NCBI GenBank assembly: GCA_964632795.1
Contig: CAZWEZ010000134.1
Coordinates: 1 to 7,787 of the forward strand
DNA length: 7,787 nucleotides
Reading direction: 5' to 3'
Source: CAZWEZ01 sp964632795
Lineage (GTDB): Bacteria > Pseudomonadota > Alphaproteobacteria > Rhodospirillales > 2-02-FULL-58-16
Below, piece after piece: positions 4,550 to 7,787 of the stretch. Made by a program: the position numbers and the translations under genes. Position 1 is the first letter of the stretch. Every line of letters begins with the position of its first letter. The notes under the pieces are model-generated. The model made no database searches. It was not told the DNA's origin and saw only the letters and a program-made list of their open reading frames with translations.

Positions 4550-5929
4550 TTACTGCGCGGGGTGGTTCGCGTCAACGGCCTCGGCGCCGCCGAGCGCCGC
4601 CGGCTGGGCGCTCTCCGGGCGCTGGTCGAGGACGGCGACGAGCCCCGGCGGGGTGCCCCAGGCCAGGGTGTCGAACTCCGCGCACTTGGCGCACAGGGCG
4701 CTCCACCGGGCGCTGACGTGGCCGCAGTGTCCGCACACCCATGCCGGATCGGCTTCGGCCATCGAGGCCCGGATCAGCCATTCGCGCGCGCCCGCCGGGT
4801 TGTCGCGCCCGGCCTCTTCCAGCCGCGCCATCAGCCGGCACACGCGCCCCGGCGCCCCGTCGCCGGCCACCGTCTCGAGGTATTTCCCAGCCTCGCCCCA
4901 CAGCTTGGCCTCGAGGGCGGCGGCGGCGGCGGCGATGTGGCTTTCGGTATGGCCGGGGTTGGCCGCGATCAGCTGTTGGACGGCCTGCATCCGGGCCAGG
5001 GGGTCGGCGGCCCGGCGGGCCCGGCAATAGGTCTCGACCAGGCCGGGATGGGGGGAGCGGCCCCACACCTTCTCGATCGCCGATATCGCCTTGCGCTCCT
5101 TGCCGGCATCGACCAGCCGGCAGGCCAGCTCCAGCGCCGCCGGGACCAGGGCGGGGTCCAACTCGTGGGCCTTGCGCAACGATCTCAGGGCCTCGGCGTC
5201 CTCGCCCCGGGCCGCCGCCTCGAGGGCCACCTGGTACCTGAGGACGGCCTTGCGGCGCTGGCTGTCGGCGGGGGTGACTCGGTCCTTGCGCGCCGAGTTG
5301 GTCAGGGTGTCCAGGGCCTCGGCCCACTGGCCGGCCCGGATCTGGAGGTCGAACAGGCTCGACGCCACCCAGGTGCTCGCCGGTTGGCGGTGGTAGGCGC
5401 GGCGGGCCAACCCGAGGGCCTCCTCGCCGTCGTCGCGCTTGATCGCCTGGGTGAGCAGCCCGCGCAGGCCGAGGAACTCGGTCTCGGGGCGCTCCAGCAT
5501 GGCGGTGAAGAACCTGCCGGCGGCCTGCTCGTCGCCGGCCAGTTGCGCCGCCTGGGCCGACAGCAGCATGGTCAACGGCGGGTCGTTGAGCAGCACCTCG
5601 GCGCGCTTGACCTGGCGCCCGGCCTCATCGGCGTCGCCGGCGGCGACCGCCACCATGCCCCGGGTCAGGGCCAGGTACCCCTTGCGCCGGCGGCCCTCGC
5701 GGTGGGCGCGGACGAGTTGCCCCGGGACCCGGCGGATGAACAGCCACAACCGGTAGAGCAGGGCCGTCGCCACGGCGAGGGCGGCGATGGCGCCCAGCAG
5801 CAGGACGAACGAGGTCTCGACCCGGTAGCCCTGCCAGTCGAGGGACGCCGAACCCGGGTGGTCGGCCATCCACACCGCGAGGGCGACCAGCAGGCCGAGG
5901 ACGACCAGGAAACCAAGCGCCCGCAGCAT
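4550..5929 (-). CDS. hemY: HemY-like inner-membrane TPR protein with C-terminal zinc ribbon
   Basis: This encodes 459 residues. The N-terminus has two membrane helices (about 3-21 and 41-64) flanking a short periplasmic segment with the family pattern DWQGYRVETS. A basic stretch (66-83) follows, then a long helical TPR-like region (about 90-395) facing the cytoplasm. The proteobacterial HemY family is encoded beside hemC/hemD; its exact function is unsettled, though a role in coordinating heme synthesis has been proposed. It is unrelated to the protoporphyrinogen oxidase also called HemY. The C-terminus carries WVCGHCG and CAKCAEFDTLAW: C399, C402, C413 and C416 form a rubredoxin-like ribbon resembling that of LapB/YciM or RadA and absent from E. 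coli HemY. The ATG at 5929 is 5 nt past the mic60 stop; a GTG at 5938 overlapping that stop is an alternative. Neither has a strong Shine-Dalgarno, suggesting translational coupling. Confidence 0.9.
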   Translation of the reverse strand: MLRALGFLVVLGLLVALAVWMADHPGSASLDWQGYRVETSFVLLLGAIAALAVATALLYRLWLFIRRVPGQLVRAHREGRRRKGYLALTRGMVAVAAGDADEAGRQVKRAEVLLNDPPLTMLLSAQAAQLAGDEQAAGRFFTAMLERPETEFLGLRGLLTQAIKRDDGEEALGLARRAYHRQPASTWVASSLFDLQIRAGQWAEALDTLTNSARKDRVTPADSQRRKAVLRYQVALEAAARGEDAEALRSLRKAHELDPALVPAALELACRLVDAGKERKAISAIEKVWGRSPHPGLVETYCRARRAADPLARMQAVQQLIAANPGHTESHIAAAAAALEAKLWGEAGKYLETVAGDGAPGRVCRLMARLEEAGRDNPAGAREWLIRASMAEADPAWVCGHCGHVSARWSALCAKCAEFDTLAWGTPPGLVAVLDQRPESAQPAALGGAEAVDANHPAQ

Positions 5930-5934
5930 GCCGT

Positions 5935-7161
5935 TCACCCGTCGCCCGGCGACAACAGGGAAACGGCGATCACGTGCAGGGTCGCCATCGCCCGTTCCGC
6001 GGCCAGCCGCGCCCGGGCGCCCTCGATCCACGGCGCCGCCGCCTCGCCCGGCGCCCCGCTCAACCCCTCCAGGGTCTTGACGGCGGCCATCAGGTCGCCG
6101 GCCTTGAGGCTCGTCTCGGCGCGGGCGACGACGGCATCGGGGGAATGATCATCGGGCGCCTCATCGACGCGCCGCACGGTGACCAGCGAGGACAGGCGGT
6201 TGACGGTCCTCGCCATCCAGCCCTCGCCCTCCAGGGTCCGGGCGGCGCCGACGATCATTCCGGCGACGCTTTCGAAACCGGCGCGCAACGAGGCCAGGGT
6301 GGGGGTGCCGGTGGCGGCGTAGGGTTCGAGAACGTCCAGCGCCTTCATCATCCCCTGGTCGCTGCCGGCCACCTTCCTCAGGGCCTGGAGCTCGTCGGTG
6401 AAGGGGGACGAAACCCGCAGCGCCTCGCGCAACTGGCCGACCGCCAGGAGCGCCACCTTGGCCCCGCCGGCGGTTCCCACGGGCTTGGTCCTGGCCTTCT
6501 CCAGGGTTGCCAGCCGGCCGATGATCTTGCTGACTTCGGTCGACAGTTTCCTTCTTTCGTCAGCAATCAGCTCGAGCCGGTCGCTGTCTTCGGAGGACGC
6601 GGAGCGGTCCTCTTCGAGGCGCGCCAGGCGTTCGGACAGCCGTTGCAGGGATTCGTTGGTCACCGCGGCGTCGGACGGCAGGGTCGTCGCCTCGATCATC
6701 TCGCGGACCGACCCGAGGGCGTCCTCCAGGGTCTCGACCCGTTCGATCAGGACGCCCAGGTGCTTGGAGAACCGGGCCCGTTCGGCTTCCAGGTCCTTGA
6801 TCGCCTCGATGTCGCGCCGGCGGGTTTCGGCCTGGGTCTCCAGGGCCTTGACCCGGTCGCTGACCCCGGCCACCCGCGGATCCCGCGGGGGTTCCTTGTC
6901 GAGGGTCGGAATATAGGCGGTGAGGTAGGGCGACCAGATCGGCCAGGTGGCGTAACCGGTACCGCCAAGCACGCCCAGCACCACCACCACCCACAGCAGG
7001 GCGAGAAGACCGGTGCCCGCCTTCGACGGCGGCCGCGGCGTCAACTCTTGGGGGGCGTCGGCGCCGTCGTCCCCGGCTTTCGCCGGCTTGGCGGTGCCCG
7101 CCTCGTCGATCCCTTGTTCTTTTTCGTGTTCGGGTTTCCCGGTCTTGGGCTGCTTGCTCAT
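5935..7161 (-). CDS. mic60: Mic60/mitofilin-like inner-membrane protein
   Basis: This encodes 408 residues. The layout is that of alphaproteobacterial Mic60: a charged, low-complexity cytoplasmic N-terminus (1-48), one membrane helix (about 51-70), a long heptad-rich coiled coil in the periplasm (about 100-225), and a C-terminal mitofilin-type helical region (about 230-400), including WMARTVNRLSSLVTVRRVD and a final segment ending ATLHVIAVSLLS. Bacterial Mic60 shapes intracytoplasmic membranes in species that have them and is the ancestor of the mitochondrial crista-junction protein. Identification rests on architecture plus position between hemD and the hemY-like gene. The ATG at 7161 is chosen because AGAGG at 7173-7169 precedes it by 7 nt; the ATG at 7176 has no such site. 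The gene starts 91 nt after hemD and abuts hemY. Confidence 0.87.
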   Translation of the reverse strand: MSKQPKTGKPEHEKEQGIDEAGTAKPAKAGDDGADAPQELTPRPPSKAGTGLLALLWVVVVLGVLGGTGYATWPIWSPYLTAYIPTLDKEPPRDPRVAGVSDRVKALETQAETRRRDIEAIKDLEAERARFSKHLGVLIERVETLEDALGSVREMIEATTLPSDAAVTNESLQRLSERLARLEEDRSASSEDSDRLELIADERRKLSTEVSKIIGRLATLEKARTKPVGTAGGAKVALLAVGQLREALRVSSPFTDELQALRKVAGSDQGMMKALDVLEPYAATGTPTLASLRAGFESVAGMIVGAARTLEGEGWMARTVNRLSSLVTVRRVDEAPDDHSPDAVVARAETSLKAGDLMAAVKTLEGLSGAPGEAAAPWIEGARARLAAERAMATLHVIAVSLLSPGDG

Positions 7162-7252
7162 GGCGTCACCTCTCATGACTGGACGACACGCCGCCGAGAT
7201 CCCGGGCCGGATGTCGAACCGTCAGACTAGAGCATTTTCCGACCATATTCGA
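7162..7252 (-). other. Intergenic gap between hemD and mic60
   Basis: This 91-nt gap holds the mic60 Shine-Dalgarno and an AT-rich patch (about 7230-7262) that runs across the hemD stop. A poor promoter-like pair (TTGATC at 7256-7251, no convincing -10) is present on the minus strand. I see no terminator hairpin, so read-through from hemD into mic60 is plausible. Confidence 0.45.
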
Positions 7253-7787
7253 TCAATTTGATGGGGCACTTGCCGGCCGGGCGGCTATGTTCTCGACCAT
7301 CGCCGCCTGCTCGGGCCGCGCCGCGACGCGCACCCCGCCCCAGGCGATGTCGGCGGCCGCTTCGCCAACCGCCGGGCTCAGGCACCACGCGGTGAGTCCC
7401 TTGCAGGCCCTGACCAGGCGCGCCTTGCGGACCAGCTCGACGAAGGTGGCGGCGGTCCGCGGCGAATACAGCACCACCCCGTCCAGCGGTCCCTTCTTTA
7501 TGGCCCGCACCGCGGCGGGGGACAGGCGCCGCGCCCGGCGGGCCCGGTAGAGCACCTGGCGGCGGTAGTCGAAGCCGGCCCGGCCCAGCATTCTCCCCAG
7601 GTCCCCGGCGATCGTGTCCCCGGCGGCGTGGCACAGCGCCCCGGCGGCCGGGTCCAGCCGCCCGACGACCAGCCGGGCCAGGGCCTCGACGTCGCCGCCC
7701 GCCGGCTCGACGGTGGCGAAGCCGGCCTCGGTAGCGGCCCGCGCCGAGGCCTCGCCGACCGCCAGCACCGCCACCTCGCGGCGGCAC
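7253..7787 (-). CDS. hemD: Uroporphyrinogen-III synthase, C-terminal part, truncated by window edge
   Basis: The frame is open from the right edge to a TGA at 7255-7253, giving 177 residues; the family is about 240-260, so roughly the first 70-80 are outside. HemD closes hydroxymethylbilane with inversion of ring D to give uroporphyrinogen III, in the cytoplasm. Family features are VLAVGEASARAATEAGF near the beginning, YRRQVLYRARRARRLS in the middle, GVVLYSPRTAATFVELV (the conserved SPR(S/T)A segment), and a late LSPAVGEAAADIAWGGVRVAARPEQAAMVENI. Sequence conservation in HemD is low, so identity also rests on the neighbouring mic60 and hemY-like genes. The GTG at 7774 is internal. No defect is visible in the part present. 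Confidence 0.9.
   Translation of the reverse strand, partial: CRREVAVLAVGEASARAATEAGFATVEPAGGDVEALARLVVGRLDPAAGALCHAAGDTIAGDLGRMLGRAGFDYRRQVLYRARRARRLSPAAVRAIKKGPLDGVVLYSPRTAATFVELVRKARLVRACKGLTAWCLSPAVGEAAADIAWGGVRVAARPEQAAMVENIAARPASAPSN

Noticed and set aside
4562..6148. Plus-strand frame of 528 codons opposite the hemY-like gene.
   Set aside because: Composition is Gly/Arg/Gln/His-rich low complexity, typical of antisense frames in GC-rich genes; the opposite strand has membrane helices, TPR pattern and zinc ribbon.
5974..7230. Plus-strand frame of 418 codons opposite the mic60-like gene.
   Set aside because: Antisense shadow without recognisable motif; the minus strand gives a coherent helix plus coiled-coil protein with a good ribosome site.

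Overview
The window looks like chromosomal DNA from a GC-rich alphaproteobacterium, probably Rhodospirillales or a relative. The strongest evidence is the minus-strand order hemD, mic60/mitofilin-like gene, hemY-like gene, an alphaproteobacterial arrangement. The two tRNAs and the dense GC-rich third codon positions agree. All assignments come from reading the sequence and remembered family features; no database search was run.

Layout. Positions 1-3061 carry four plus-strand genes: the C-terminal part of an M81 (MlrC-type) metallopeptidase (runs off the left edge), an AcuI/YhdH-type acryloyl-CoA reductase, a small lipoprotein of unknown function, and a secreted Sel1-repeat protein. A plus-strand tRNA with anticodon CAT (3129-3205, most likely elongator Met) follows, with a good sigma-70 promoter. 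A DMT/EamA transporter lies on the minus strand (3344-4240), with a TTG start backed by a strong Shine-Dalgarno. Positions 4241-4455 hold no credible gene but contain a canonical U-tract terminator serving tRNA-Thr(CGT) (4456-4531, minus). The right third is a minus-strand cluster: hemD (runs off the right edge), a Mic60-like inner-membrane protein, and a HemY-like TPR protein with a C-terminal four-cysteine zinc ribbon. tRNA-Thr sits only 18 nt behind the hemY stop. No stretch longer than 300 bases lacks a gene.

How the genes relate. HemD makes uroporphyrinogen III, the tetrapyrrole branch precursor. Mic60 and HemY are membrane-anchored partners in the same gene cluster, in bacteria linked respectively to membrane shaping and to the heme pathway or envelope. 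The left genes look like ordinary accessory metabolism (amide/peptide hydrolysis, acryloyl-CoA detoxification) and envelope proteins, without an obvious shared pathway.

I found no defence system, mobile element, CRISPR array or clearly new multi-gene system. The points most worth following are the HemY zinc ribbon and tRNA-Thr linkage, an uncharacterised lipoprotein beside a Sel1 protein with an AT-rich dyad between them, a perfect dyad filling the spacer of the candidate acuI promoter, and several GC hairpins without U-tracts just after stop codons.
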